64,000 bases of DNA from Mesostigma viride (lineage: Eukaryota > Streptophyta > Mesostigmatophyceae > Mesostigmatales > Mesostigmataceae). The position numbers and the translations under genes are program-made. The DNA lies in contig RPFO01000065.1 in NCBI GenBank assembly GCA_009746045.1, forward strand, positions 5,972,124 through 6,036,123, in the 5' to 3' direction. The notes beneath the pieces are model-generated. The model made no database searches. It was given only the letters and a program-made list of their open reading frames with translations, and was not told the origin of the DNA. Shown here piece by piece: positions 22,191 to 33,910 of the stretch. Every line of letters begins with the position of its first letter. Position 1 is the stretch's first letter.

Positions 22191-22225
22191 GCGTCGCGAC
22201 AGGCCAGGAGCAAGAAGGTGCTGAT

Positions 22226-23149
22226 GCAATATATGGGAAGCAGAATAAGTATGAACAACTGCGCGCGGACGCGGTGAGTCTACCAAAGGCGGAGGTGGCG
22301 GGAAAGGCACGGCTGCTCGACCTGTTGGCTATGCGGCCGAGCTGGCGGGAGATATATGCCAGCGAAGAGAACTGCATCAAGCCAGCGGTCGTGGCGAGCG
22401 CAAAGTATTGGAATGTGCCCAAGCCGGCCAGCCGGGGATGCTCCATGGATGAATGGGGCAAGCTCATGAGCCGGGCAGCGGGCGTGGGCATGGTGGCGTT
22501 CCGGGAGAGGCGGCCCAAGTGGGTGGATGGCTGCTTTGGAGTGGCCAAGGGGGTGGGTGAGCTACGGTTCATCGTCAACAGGAAGCTGGGCAACCTGCTG
22601 TGGGTGGACCCCCCCAAGATCCTGCTACCCCACCTGGGCATCCTCGTGGAGGTCTACATCAAAGGCTGGTGCTACTGCGCCAAGAGCGACCTCGTGTCAT
22701 ACTACTATTCCATCGAGGTGCCCGAGTGGTGGTGGGACTACCAAGGGCTTCCTAGTGTGTGGTCGACTAGCGTAGGGCTGGCAGGGCCCAGGCGGAAGGT
22801 GTGGCCCGTGCTCAAGGTGCTGGCCATGTACATGGGACATTCCCATGCGGTGGCGCTGGGGGAGGCCATCCATGAGATGGTGCTCTACATGACCGGTGCC
22901 CTGGATCCGAGGCGCCAGGTCAACTACCTCTCAAGCGCAGGTGAGCTCACCTTGGTGCGCGACGAGTGTGGCCAGCCACTGCGCTTGGCCATCGAGTACA
23001 AGGAGGAGCGCGCCGGGGAGCTTCAGATTGACCTGGAATACCCCCCTGCCCCCATGCTGTCCATCACCATTGATGACTTGGTGGCCAGCAACGGGCGGAC
23101 CTGCGAGGCGGTGAACCAGCTCATCACGCGCGCTACATACTCTGAAAAG
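22226..23149 (+). CDS. Reverse transcriptase of element K, 5' exon
   Basis: DIRS/PAT-type RT. Motifs in order are GELRFIVNRKLGN (fingers), AKSDLVSYYYSIEVP (first catalytic Asp), MGHSHAVALGEAIHE (motif B) and MLSITIDDLVASN (catalytic Asp pair, IDDL). The frame reaches TYSEKW at 23149, where a GT begins what looks like an intron; downstream coding resumes at 23341. It copies element RNA into cDNA for the recombinase. It is the best preserved part of K, and upstream of 22226 the phase is uncertain. Confidence 0.75.
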
Positions 23150-23340
23150 TGGGTGCACGGTGCGCGCACCCCTAGCGGAAGTGGCCATGGCGACTGCGTT
23201 CAGTCGAAATTACCACAATAGGGCAAGCGAAATGCACAATATTTACTCGAATGTTAAAGACGATGATTTTATGATGTTGGTTGTATTGAGGAAGGCTACC
23301 TCCCTAACAACCTTGTGCCGTCTACATAAGGAGAAGACTA
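23150..23340 (+). other. Probable intron or small insertion in K's RT
   Basis: The RT frame stops shortly after 23150. Excising GTGCAC...TACAAG (23150-23340) rejoins the frame (EKW then CKMASLEGDE). The first 55 bases of this segment, with the adjacent GAAAAGTGG, also occur at 42487-42541 in element B's 3' UTR, so it may be a mobile or repeated sequence rather than an ordinary intron. Confidence 0.45.
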
Positions 23341-24290
23341 CAAGTGTAAGATGGCGAGCCTGGAAGGGGACGAGCTAGAAGCCCTAGGGGTGGTGCACCG
23401 ACGGAACGGCGTGCTGGAACCAACGGTCAAGCAGCTCAACCTTGTGATCGCCCACACGCAGGCTATACTCACTCGAGGCCGAGCTACGGCCGAGGGGCTG
23501 GCTGCCGTCTTGGGGCGGTGGTTGTGGCTGCAGATGTTAAGCCGCAGCTGCTTGTCCATTTGGCAGCAATGTTTCAAATTCATCAGCCTGCAAGGGTGGG
23601 GGCAGCGATCCTGGGTGCTGTGGGCCGGGGTGCGGGAGGAGTTAGAGTGTGCCCTGGCCTTGGCTCCCATGCTAAGGGTTGACCGAAGCGCACCTTTGGC
23701 CCGTTCGAGGTGGTTGCATCTGACGCGTCCACCTACGGGCAAGGTGTCGTGTACGCAACCATGGAGCCGGGCGATGTGACGGAGCTGGCGAGGGCACGAG
23801 AGGTGCGGGGGTACCCGACTTTGCTCATACCAAGTGAGGTGGCCTTAGTACGCTGGCCCTAGGCCACTGAGCGCGCGGGCGCAACAAGCAATCACTAGCC
23901 AGCAATGGCGGGTTGGGGTCCGGAGTCGTTGGCGGGATCCGGGGATGCACATCAACGAGAAGGAGGTGCGGGCTGCAGTGAAGGGCGTGGAGAGGAGTGC
24001 GCGCAGCTTGGCAAACCGAGGCAAGCGGGTGGTGAGGTTGGTGGACTCCACCGCGGCGTTGGGCTGCTTGGCTAAGGGGCGGTCCTCATCCCACAAGCTC
24101 AACAAGCAGTGCCGCCGCTTGTGCGCGCTGACCCTCGCCACTGGGAGTCGTTCCCAGTGGGTGTGGACGCCGAGTGCACTTCAACCAGCCGATGGCGTTT
24201 CTCGCGGCCAATCCATGGCGACTTTCTTGGCAGGCTGGGTGCGCGACCTGACCGCGGAAGGCATCCATCCTAACCCGGGGCCCCCTGCAC
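23341..24290 (+). pseudogene. RT thumb and RNase H of element K
   Basis: After the intron the frame gives LGVVHRRNG and LNLVIAHTQAIL (RT thumb). A second frame then encodes EVVASDASTYGQGVVY (RNase H first Asp), and a third, from 23945, encodes HINEKEVRAA (Glu) and RLVDSTAALG (Asp), ending WTPSALQPADGVSR, a signature of DIRS-group RNase H. Two frame changes (near 23700 and 23870-23940) interrupt the chain. Confidence 0.65.
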
Positions 24291-25218
24291 CTGTTAGCTA
24301 CCTTCCATTGCTAGAGGGGAAAGTAAAGCCGGCTACTTTGCTGGCCTACCGTCGTGGTCTTGATTCCCTCTTGACTTGGTGGGAGGCTGGTGGGCGGGCG
24401 GACGGGTCATCGTCACGAGCTGACACCCTTGAGGAGACATTTTGTGCGTATGTCGCCTGGGCTCATTTCAGTCGGGGGTACAGCCGCCAAGTGTGTGTCA
24501 ATGCCTTGATGGGGTTGCAACTTTATTATCCCGGTATGGTGAAGCGGTGGGACTTGGCCCGTGGCGTCCTCGCTGGGTGGAAAACACTTGTGCCCCCCCG
24601 TGCCCCTCCTCCCATTCCATGGGAGGCGGCGTTTGCACTTGCCAGCACGATGGTCATGCAAGGTCAGCGCCTTGCGGGCCTGCTGGTTGTCATCGTGTTC
24701 CGCCATTATACCTGCGAATCTCGGAGGCGCTGAACCTCCGTGTTGGCCATGTGCGCCTCCAGCCTGACGTTCGGCTTGGGCCGGCTCAACGGGGCGCCCT
24801 ACTGCTGAGGTCTACCAAGACCTCTAAGGGCAAGACTCAGTCAGTGGTGGTAGAAGATGTGATGTCTGAAACCATCCTCCGTCACTGCATCGCGGGTAAG
24901 CACGCTTGGGAGGCCGTGTTCCCTTTCACCTACCCGCAATTCCGGCGCATTTGGCAGGCTGCGAGTCAGGCCTTGGGGGTCGCCCAGATTTTCACCATTC
25001 ACGGGCTGCGGCATGGAGGTGCCACTCACGATTTCCTCGCGGGTCGCAGCATGGGGGACATCCAGGGCCGGGGGCGCTGGCTTAGCAGCTCCACGGTTGC
25101 CCATTATGTGGGCTTGCACCGCAGTTTGGAGGTGCAGCTGCCTGAGGTTATTCTTCGGGCCATGGCCGCCTGCCCCCCTCGGGCCTGGCGGGCTATTTTG
25201 AAATTGCCCTCCACCTAG
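24291..25218 (+). pseudogene. Tyrosine recombinase of element K
   Basis: This is the YR-type integrase replacing a DDE integrase. The N-terminal core-binding part reads KPATLLAYRRGLDSLL. In the catalytic domain the first Arg lies in YLRISEALNLR, followed by a Lys-rich beta region (RSTKTSKGKTQ). Next comes IHGLRHGGATH (His-x-x-Arg), then RGRWLSSSTVAHYV with the Trp variant of the second His position and the nucleophilic Tyr. Cre and Flp also carry Trp there. One frameshift, near 24715, separates the two halves. The full R-H-R-W-Y set is otherwise present, so the gene decayed recently. It is expected to insert a circular cDNA without a TSD. Confidence 0.8.
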
Positions 25219-25382
25219 TTTGGTTGTTCATTTCTCTGTCATTATGCTAGGTTCTTTGCCCCTGGCATGGATCGCCAGGGAGGGATATAAGGGTAAGGCT
25301 AGCCTTTGCCAAGCAATAAGTGTTCCCATGAGCATCGGCGGCCGGGATGTGGCCTGCCTTTTGTATGTGCTCCACTCATTGT
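25219..25382 (+). other. Element K 3' noncoding, before the piggyBac-like insertion
   Basis: No ORF. It leads to the TTAA at 25383-25386 where the piggyBac-like element starts. The remainder of K's 3' end resumes at 41551 and runs to repeat B1. Confidence 0.5.
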
Positions 25383-25390
25383 TTTAACCC

Positions 25391-27230
25391 TTAAACTGTA
25401 CTGAGTCCGTTTTCGTGGCGCCAGTTGAACTCGCGCCACTCTAACGGACTGAGTTTGTGGCAGAACCAGGCGCCGCGCCAATAATAATTTAACGGTCAAA
25501 CCTGGGGGGATCGAAAGATCTAGACGTAAGCTATGCCTGGCGCTATTCAGACCGTATTTTGGACACCTGGCCAGGGAGATATGCTTGAGCAAAGTTAGGG
25601 GGGTACCATGGTCCAACGGGACCGACGTGCATGAAAAATATTGACGCGCACGGCTATGGCGGTGCACACAACTGACTGGTACGAGAGAATGGCTTGACAT
25701 AATGGACTCAAATTTTGTAGGCATGATTTTCAAGTCCTAAAAACGTTTTATCCCCAGCCATGGAACGTTTGAAGATGCGTAGATGGGTCATCGGGGTGCT
25801 GGTTGGCGCAGCAAATCATGTCAGCGGCCAGGCGGTGACAGTGCGAGTGCTGCATGTTGCTAGGCGGAAATTTTCGAGGTATTTGCGCATGGATAAACCT
25901 TTGACGTCGTTCCCAACCAGATTTGCTAGAATTGGCAGCCAGGAAAGGCTCGAGGCTACGTCCATGAATCGGGCGTGCTGGCTCCCGCAGGAAAGGTAAT
26001 CTGCTGTTCCGACCTGGTACGTTCTAGCCTCCTAGCGTGTTCCGTTAACCGTATATGGTTGTATTATCGTTTATAACTAATATCAGGGTTATAATCGAGG
26101 GCTTGTGATTGTCATTTTGTTGTTTTGCTCCCTCTACGCATCGGCTTGTCATAGTTGTGGAATACCATCAGGTCAAGCAGATTTTGGACCATGTTTGGTC
26201 GCTGTTAGCTGAGGCTGCAACGGAAATAGCGTGATAACGGTTGGTATTGGTTAGTAATATGGTAAAGGTGATTACCCAATGCTTTTCCTGGCTCAAACAG
26301 CCCGAGACAAGTTCTTTTCTGACCAGTTTTAGGCATGGCTTCTTGTTTTGCTGGCCAACGCCCACCTTCTGATTTTGCATCCATTGCATGTGACAAACAT
26401 GGAGATACCCAATACCTGTTTGCATGGAAGCATTACCAACTTGTTCATTTTGTTTACTTTATTGTTGCAAAGAACGTGGAGGTGTTTTGTCATTCATCGG
26501 GTGGGTTAGTGATGTAGCTCCTTGCCACCCCTTTGACGCGCGCTTGAGGCCTTGATTAATGAGCCTTTCACCTATTTTTTAGCATGGTCTTGTGTCTTAT
26601 ATGCTGGCTTATCTCAGCTTCCACGCTGGGCCAGTGGCTGGCCTCGACGACGACAACGCCCGCCGCCAGCGTGCCATGCAGCCCTTGTCAGCCCGCAGCC
26701 CGGCTGGCCGCGCATGGGCTGAGGCCAATGGCCGCACGACCCGCACGTTGGCAGCTGGCACCCAGCTGACAGGGCCTTGTAGGAGGCAGGATCTGCGCAC
26801 CCAGAGGCGCAATCCGTAGTTTGGCACATAGCCAGGTAGCCCAATTGACAGTTAGCTACACCCTTGGCTAGTCTTGCGCTATGTATACCGCACGCGCGCG
26901 CTAGTGCCATTTTGGCCCCTTGCGGCATGGTGGCATGTGTTATATGGCATGGTCTCTTGTTTTATCACCTGGGTATGGTGCATGATGCCCAATTGGGCAT
27001 CCCTTGTTGTTTCATGCCAATTGGAATAAAGTTTTGTGTTGTTATGCTACCATTTATACCCCTGCCAGCTGGCACCGTTATAACGGTGCCAGCTGGCTTT
27101 GGCCATTTTGTAGCTAGCGTCCACAGTTTTGTGACATTTCATGTTGTGAATGGATTGATGGCATGTCTATGATTATAATAACCTGCCTTTAAAAGGCCAG
27201 GGCCAACTGATTTGTGTAAATGGTCGATAA
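25391..27230. other. Interior of the piggyBac-like element
   Basis: Only short ORFs (for example 25760-25999) with no recognised domain. It holds an 18-base palindrome (26984-27001) and a 34-base palindrome (27064-27097). Confidence 0.4.
27064..27097. repeat. Perfect 34-base palindrome
   Basis: Each 17-base arm starts GCCAGCTGGCACCG and the arms meet at TTATAA with no spacer. It would form a strong hairpin in single strands. An 18-base palindrome (GATGCCCAATTGGGCATC) lies 62 bases upstream. Confidence 0.85.
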
Positions 27231-27240
27231 TGCATTATAT

Positions 27241-27329
27241 ATCAAAGAGACAACCAGCGCAGGCCAGAAATCGGGAGAATCCGGACCATGGTAGCTCGAG
27301 CCTGCCGTTATCTTTTCCGCGTTTTCGAG
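27241..27329 (-). repeat. Terminal repeat of the Penelope-like element, 3' copy
   Basis: Matches 41221-41309. A third, inverted, copy lies within CACTA-2 at about 50364-50452. Confidence 0.8.
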
Positions 27330-27798
27330 TCGTTCAGGATGATGAAGATGAATGGTGATGGAAATGTGTATCCTTGTGCATTGAAATTATGGCTGGCTTA
27401 CGTGTGGAGCGACTAGATGACCTAGACGGTGGGGCCGGAAACAGCATGCTTGATCAGGGCGTGTGTTTCTAGCCTAACTGGCCGGGAGTGTCTAGTGGTG
27501 AGCACCATTGCTGCGATCGCTCTCCCACCATTTACGAGGAAATACCCGCAAATGGAAAACCACTGAAAAGGTCTAGCTAGTCAGTCATCACGTTAGCCAT
27601 GCCATGATTCCAAACGTCCAAGAACTGCACACGGTGCAAAGGCAAAAAGCCGGAGGACAGCACTTTCAAATGTGCGGCGGGAACCAAAAGCCCGCGGATG
27701 CCAGAAAACATCGTGTTGCGGCAGCGACGCGACGATGTGGACAACGAATCCAGTGCCAAGCTCGGAACGGCCGCAAAGGAGATCTGGCATCACAGGGT
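27330..27798 (-). other. Penelope-like element 3' UTR
   Basis: Noncoding. Positions 27365-27700 are similar to 49390-49710 in CACTA-2, which shows a dispersed family. It contains TCTAGTGGTGAG and CTCTCCCACCATTTACGAGG in both copies, with slight changes. Confidence 0.6.
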
Positions 27799-29190
27799 TC
27801 AGATGTGCGGAGATACTATGCGATCCAGCCGGTCCACGACCTGTTTGTAGAGCTTGTGCCAAGGGGCAGCACCGAACAGATGTGGGTGACGTTGCAAAAA
27901 ACATCGGACTTGACGGAGCATAATGGCTCGGTCATAGTCTTTGACCAATAAACGCTGCAAGAGTTCAACAAGAGTCGTGATGAAATCAACACGATAAGAA
28001 CAAAGACGGGAAAAACGATGTAACTGAGAAAGAACAACACCATATTTTGCTGTGTGGGAAAGGAGACTGTGAATATCGGGGTAACGAATAAAAGGAATTT
28101 GCTGGTATTTAGGATCCTTGCGCTTATCATAGATAGCCGTACGCCAGCCCTTCTTGTTATGGGTAATGTTAAGATCGAGGTAATTGCAATGAGTATCCTC
28201 CGACGTGAGCTTTAATGTGAGGGACGCTTGCGGGTAGATGCCAGGCAGACCAGCGGTGATATACAAATGGGTTGCGAAATCAGGGTTGTCGAAAGCGATG
28301 ACATCATCAATGTATCGACATGTATGGATAAAACGCCTGATGAGAACATCATCGTTTGAGGCAATGAGATTCTCCATGAATGCAAGCTCATAAGTGTATA
28401 GATAGAGGTTTGCAAGGAGCCCGGCACAGTTAGTGCCCATAGGGATGCCGATAGCTTGTTGGTATACATTGCCCGCAAAACAGATGAAGGTGTTATCAAC
28501 AAGATAAGAGATCCAATGGACAAGGTCAGCCTTCGTGATAATATAATTATAACCATCCCGCACGATAGCACCTGCCGCGATCCCTGAGAGCCACGTTGCC
28601 GTGGGCTTGGTCTGAGAAACACGCACGTGCAGGTGGTTGCGCCCGTGAGGCCTACGTGCATACAGACGAGTAAGGAGGCTATCTAAACGAGCTTTCAAAT
28701 CGTGCAAATCTAGTGTGGTATATAGAGTGGTGAAATCATAGGTGGCTATGGGCATAGGTATACGTTTCTCTGCTGCTGTCTTAGAACGGCTAAGGGCGGC
28801 AAGGCGTAGGCGTACTTGGGCTGAGTCTATGACGATCCAACTACCAGCGCATTCATACCCGGCATTCGACAGCACCTCCACCCATAATGCATTGGCTTCG
28901 GGGAGAAGAGCATTCAAAGCATGGCAGATGAGTTTCGAGAGAGGCATCAGTGGGGCTGAATGCGACGCAGCAATGGTGCGCAAAGCAACAGGAGTTTTGT
29001 GCAGCTTAAGAGTGAGATACAGATATGGGAACGTAGTGGTGGTGGCGCGTCGCTGCCGCTTAAGGAATGCCCGAGCAAAAATGTTTTGGCTGTGCAGAAA
29101 AGCCCGATGAGCAGCGGTGATACTGGCGGTGGACTGTGCACGCTGAACATAGGTAGGGCTGGACGCCAACTCGTGTTGCAAAGTAGCAAG
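27799..29190 (-). pseudogene. Penelope-like RT, C-terminal part (after Gypsy G)
   Basis: Resumes in frame with ATLQHELASSPTYV after removal of Gypsy G and one GCAAG. Motifs follow in order: YLYLTLKLHKTP, IATYDFTTLYTTL (first catalytic Asp), GIPMGTNCAGLLANLYLY (motif B), CRYIDDVIAF (Asp pair), CNYLDLNI and IPFIRYPDIHS. The remaining 450 or so codons to the stop at 27799 contain no further frame break, so the RT was probably intact when G inserted. Confidence 0.88.
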
Positions 29191-29896
29191 TGTAACGACT
29201 AAAAAATGTTGTGTTTGCAACAGCCTCAGTATCAACATTAGCGTGAAAAGATCTTTATACCTGAGTTGGAGTCGCGACAGATAACTTCACGTCCAGAGAA
29301 GCAATGAAGATGGATCTTCAACAGTTAAGGGAATGAGTCCCCACCGGCCTTGTTAGACACAACAGACAAGTTATATCCAAGTCGACTATCTGTTGAAGTT
29401 ATAGTCGACTTTTGGCAAGGGTTGTTTGATTGATGAAACAAGGAAACCCTTGAATTACACCATAGCTTTAGCTCTCACGTACGCACACATGCACGGCCGC
29501 CCAAACAGGATAAAAGTCATCGTGCACGCAGCATCCATCCAACCCTAACCCGGAAGGACCAATCAAAAGTGAGGATCACTCAAGATAAGATCTTAACCTC
29601 CGAATCCTCCACACAACACAAAGCCAGCACATACGAAATCTCAATGACCTGGAACCAAATCCACCAGGTACAACGGTACTGCAGAGAATCTATGACTGAC
29701 TAAACAACACCATGCAAAGTACCCTACGTGGATCAGGCCACGACCAATGAGGGTAGAACAATAGATTCGACAGATCTCAGCAGGCCCAATATCTATCAGA
29801 CGTCGAAGCCTCCTAACTTCTCAAATAATTGTCCTAAAGAACTCATAATAAGATTCAACAGTAGGAAAACTTTGGATGTAACATTTGGTTGTTACA
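29191..29896 (-). repeat. 3' LTR of Gypsy G
   Basis: 706 bases, TGTAAC...GTTACA, with only a few differences from 37913-38616, for example a 2-3 base indel near 29345 and single changes near 29485. On the minus strand a GAGGGGGAGATA purine tract (29897-29909) lies just upstream, the likely polypurine tract. Confidence 0.92.
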
Positions 29897-30300
29897 TATC
29901 TCCCCCTCAAGACAGGAACTCCCAGTTCCTAGAAGCCAAGAAGAATAAAACAACAACCTCCACAAAACAACACAACAATAAACAGGAAGTCCACCACCTC
30001 TTGGGACAAGCAAGTGGGTTTTTACATCCCCAAAGGGCCTCCTATCTCAGTATCATCTGATCATGTCAACCCTGAATAAGACAAATTCACCCACAGATGA
30101 AATGTCATCAAGTGACTAACACACAGGCAACCATGCCTGGATAATACAACTGCAAAGCTACCATGAACTCAGAACTGTCATTGCTGGAAATCTGGACTGG
30201 ACATCAGAACTGGTCGCCTCCATTCTGGATCCCCACCTCACTCCACAGCCCATCTCCAACCATCCTGGAACCCTTCACAGAGTGAACCAATCCCCCTTCT
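29897..30300 (-). other. Gypsy G 3' UTR
   Basis: About 400 bases between the extra ORF and the 3' LTR. It contains the polypurine tract at its LTR-proximal end and no other feature. Confidence 0.5.
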
Positions 30301-31533
30301 TCATATCCTTCCCCTCGTTCCAAACACTGGGAAATGCTCCACCATGGACACCAGATCTGGCCAGTTCCTGCTGACCTGAATATCCAAGCAGGTCTCAGCA
30401 GCCTTGCCCAACTCAGCTGAAAACCTACTGCACTGGGCAGGGTAGGACAGAGTGACCACAGCCTGTCGGAGGGGATCGAAGACCCAGCCACTGGCAGTCT
30501 TATGGCGACATAGCCAGCTGCTATAGGCCCACCACAGCTGTAGAAAGGCCTTGATAGGCCCCCACCTGGCGCCCAAGATGGGTACCAGCACCCTCAAAGG
30601 TGTGAGCCTGGCCCTCAGCTCGTTAGGGAACTTTGGTAACTGCAGCCCCACAAAGACTGTGCTGTCCTTGTGTGGAAAACAAGACATCACAGAGCAGTTG
30701 GACGACGGAGTAAGGTCAAACTCTCCCTGCTTGACAGCCTGCTCAAGTAGCTCAGTGTAGGTCTGGGAATATCCAACTGGCTTGAGCCCTGCAAAGGCGA
30801 GTCTCAGGTCACTGGGCAGAGCCTCCATCAAGTCCTGGCCCTCCACCGGCCTCATGTCAAACGAAGGCCACGGGTACACTGCAAAGACGGTGTGCATAAT
30901 GTAAGCCACCATAGGTGACCCAATCTCACAGAGACTGGGGGGCAGACAGTCAAGGGCCAACTCTACCATACCCTCAGGTACTAGTTCACCCTCCTCCACC
31001 ACTGTCTGATCCAATGCCTGCATGGCTGTGTACAAGGATTTACACCACTCGCACTGTCCAGGAGCACAATTACGGTGGTCCAAGAACTGCTCCACCTGTT
31101 TTGTTGGGACAGCTGACCTGGGCAAGTGTACCACCACCTTAGGGGGTGGAGGAGCCTCCGTAGGAGAGGGGACTGAGACCACCGGGGTGGGGATAGCCTC
31201 CTGAGCTACTGGAGCCTCAGAAACTGCAGGCACAGCAGAACCCACAGTTGGAATGTGCCCAGCCCTCAAGTGTTCTGCCATCTGAGTAACCAGACCCTCC
31301 ACATTAATCAACCTGGTTATCAAGGCCCCGTGACGCTGCTCGTGCCGTTGCTGATCATGTACCATACGCTGGAACAGATTGAGAAAATGGGCTTCCACAA
31401 ACCCAGCGTCTTCCTGGATCGAAGGGCCCGTGGCTCTGGGGCCAGCGTAGTCGTGCTGAAAGACATACGTAGCCCTCACGTCCTCTTGGGTTCGTGCAGG
31501 TGGCCTGGGTGTCCCCTCAGGATGGGAGTCGGC
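30301..31533 (-). CDS. Extra ORF of Gypsy G between integrase and 3' LTR (unknown)
   Basis: An intact frame of about 410 codons starting with ATG at 31533 and stopping at 30301. The N-terminal third is polar, with a His/Gln-rich helical segment (MVHDQQRHEQRHGALI), followed by a Pro/Val-rich linker. A Cys cluster (NCAPGQCEWC) lies near the middle, then a folded-looking C-terminal half rich in Leu/Trp. No signal peptide, membrane segment or cleavage site of an envelope protein is visible, so an env-like role is not supported. It is intact while the pol genes around it are broken. I do not recognise it. Confidence 0.6.
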   Translation of the reverse strand, partial: ADSHPEGTPRPPARTQEDVRATYVFQHDYAGPRATGPSIQEDAGFVEAHFLNLFQRMVHDQQRHEQRHGALITRLINVEGLVTQMAEHLRAGHIPTVGSAVPAVSEAPVAQEAIPTPVVSVPSPTEAPPPPKVVVHLPRSAVPTKQVEQFLDHRNCAPGQCEWCKSLYTAMQALDQTVVEEGELVPEGMVELALDCLPPSLCEIGSPMVAYIMHTVFAVYPWPSFDMRPVEGQDLMEALPSDLRLAFAGLKPVGYSQTYTELLEQAVKQGEFDLTPSSNCSVMSCFPHKDSTVFVGLQLPKFPNELRARLTPLRVLVPILGARWGPIKAFLQLWWAYSSWLCRHKTASGWVFDPLRQAVVTLSYPAQCSRFSAELGKAAETCLDIQVSRNWPDLVSMVEHFPVFGTRGRI

Positions 31534-31584
31534 CATGGCTGGCAACCACAGACACAAAACACCAAAAAGAGGTGTTAGCAGTGC

Positions 31585-33910
31585 TCACTGGGAGCTATGA
31601 AGGGGAGCACACCGCTCAGAGCCCATGACATACCACTCAGGCAAGGTGATACCATGACGCTGACAATACTCTAGTACAGCAGAGTGACTGTTGGTGAGAT
31701 CAGACAACCACAGCCACGTAGCAGTCACCTCTAGCTCTCCCTTCCAGTGTACCTTAAACTGCAACTGTTTGGTACGACCTTTCCCCTTCACCCTGTGAGC
31801 CAACAACCGCTCCACTTCATAGATCTTCTCCCCCTCAGAATCCAATTCATAAGGCAAAGGGGCAGACAATCTGCCTGGTAAGGTGTTGCGCCTGTACAGC
31901 TTCAGCTGGGCTAGGTGAAAAATATTATTCCTGAGCTTCCAGTGAGAAGGCACTTGGACCTGGACCACTGTACCATAGTGGAAGGTTGCCAACACTGGGT
32001 AAGGACCCAACCAGAGTGGTTGCAGTTTCCTGCATTGCTCCTTCTCAGGCAGCACTCTGTTGGCTTCCAACAACACCAAGTCCCCAGGAGCTACAAAGGA
32101 ATGACTGGCCACCGTTTGCTGCCAGGCGTTAGTCAGGTACTTGTCCTGTGTCCTCAACAGCTGGGTAGCCACAATGCTGTGAGCCTCCTGGAAGGAAGCC
32201 AACAACTGCTGGACTGAACCAAGACGTCGCTGGAAAGGGCCTTCAGCGTCTCTGTCAGGCAGTTCCAAGTCGAATGGTGTCAAGGGACACTGGCCATTGC
32301 AGATCACGAAGGGGGACATCTGGTGAGGAGCCAGAGGAGAGTTGTTGATTGCGAACTCTATGAAAGGTAGCTTCTTGTCCCAGTCCTTGTTGTCGTGGTA
32401 CAATAGTGCTTTTGACACTCCCTGACAATTCTGTTCATCCTCTCCACCGCCCCAGTACTGGCACACCTGTATGCCACACCGAATGCCAGCTTAGTGTCTA
32501 GGATGTCAAAGAATGACTTCCAAAACCCTGACAGCCAAAGGGGGTCCTGATCAGTGATGATCACTCTAGGCATGCCGTGCAGACGGTAGATCTCCTTCAT
32601 AAACAAATCCACACACTGTGCAGCGGTGAGATGAGTATTGCAAGGAATCAGATGGCACATCCTGGAAGCCTGTCCATGACCACAAGGATCCTGTCATTGC
32701 CACCATCTGACATGGGAAGACCACAGATAAAATCCATAGTCACACTGATCCAAGGGCGCAGGGGAATGGGCATAGCCATGGGAAAGATGGGCGTGGCTTG
32801 GTTCCTGACCTTATTTCTCTGGCAGGAGTCACAGGAATCCACATAGGCCTTAACATCCTGATAAAGGCCAGGCCACCAAAACCTCTGCTGCACCTCATGA
32901 AGTAGCTTAGCATAACCAGGATGACACGCAGTCACATCGTCATGGAAACAATGTAACACTGTGGGAATGGCCATCTCAGGCACATACACTTTTCTAGTCA
33001 CCGTGTGCTCTGCATCATGAGTGTGAACATACAGAACGCCCTCCCAGTATTCTACAGGTCTATTGCCAAAGTTGCCCCTCTGGATAGCTGCAGTAGCCAT
33101 GTCCTCCGTCTTGGTGAAGGCCTTGATGACGTCCAGCAGGGAAATATTTAAAGGATTAGGCAACACCAGGTCCTTGTCAGGTCCCAGGGGCTGCATCTGC
33201 ATCTCCTCTTCCTGCCCAGGGCTAGCCACCAACTGCTTGGATGAGACAGTAGTAGCTATAGGCCCTTTTGACCTTGCCATCACCTGAGAGGCCAACACCT
33301 TGGACCGGCCTACCAACACAGGGTCCATGACCCACTTCCTGGGCCTACCTCTGCTGCGCCTAGCAGGGCCTCCCTCACCTGGCTGCACTGTGGGAGTGGG
33401 CACCACACCTTCAGGACTTCTCCTAAGACTGTCAGACAGTGACTGGACACCCTCCTGGACGCCTGTCAACTCTGGGACAGAGCCCTGGTCGATGAGCATC
33501 ACGGGACCACCGTTATTCCCTACAGGTGGTGTCAACAGTTGAGAAACCTTCTGGTTGTTGGCCTGAGCTCTAGTCAAGGCTCCACACTCTACCACAGAAA
33601 TCAGGGCAGCACAGATGTCCAAGTCCTCATGAAAACTTCCCATCAAATCCCTCCTCCTGGACAGGGCGTCAGGCACCACATTCTGCGTACCAGGAATGTA
33701 CCTCACAGAGAAAGGTCCAAACCCCCCCAGGAACTCCATCCATCCAGCCATCCTCTTACTCATCCGGGTCTGTTCCAACACATGTACCAAGGGCCTGTGG
33801 TCAGTCATCAGGGTAATAGACTCGTTGCCCTGCCCATCCTTGGCGCTGCTGGCCACAGAAAACTGAGCCCCCTTCAGTAGGTGTTCCCACTTGTGACAGG
33901 CCACCACCAA
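31585..33910 (-). pseudogene. RNase H end, integrase and chromodomain of Gypsy G
   Basis: Three frames: 32648-33910, 32358-32660 and 31585-32466. The first ends RNase H, has a connection with an AT-hook-like RRSRGRPRK motif, and then the HHCC zinc site (HDDVTACHPG and CDSCQ). The integrase core has Asp in VTMDFI, Asp in IITDQDP and Glu in GAVERMN, with the canonical 35 residues between the last two. The C-terminal frame contains GPYPVLATF and a chromodomain-like segment (YEVERLLAHRV, then FKVHWKG and TWLW). This marks G as a chromovirus-type element. Confidence 0.82.

Noticed and set aside
27241-27329. Hammerhead ribozyme in the Penelope terminal repeat
   Set aside because: I found no CTGANGA plus GAAA core on either strand by eye; a covariance search would decide.
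30301-31533. Envelope gene at the 3' end of Gypsy G
   Set aside because: No signal peptide, membrane segment or cleavage motif is visible, so the protein is left unassigned.
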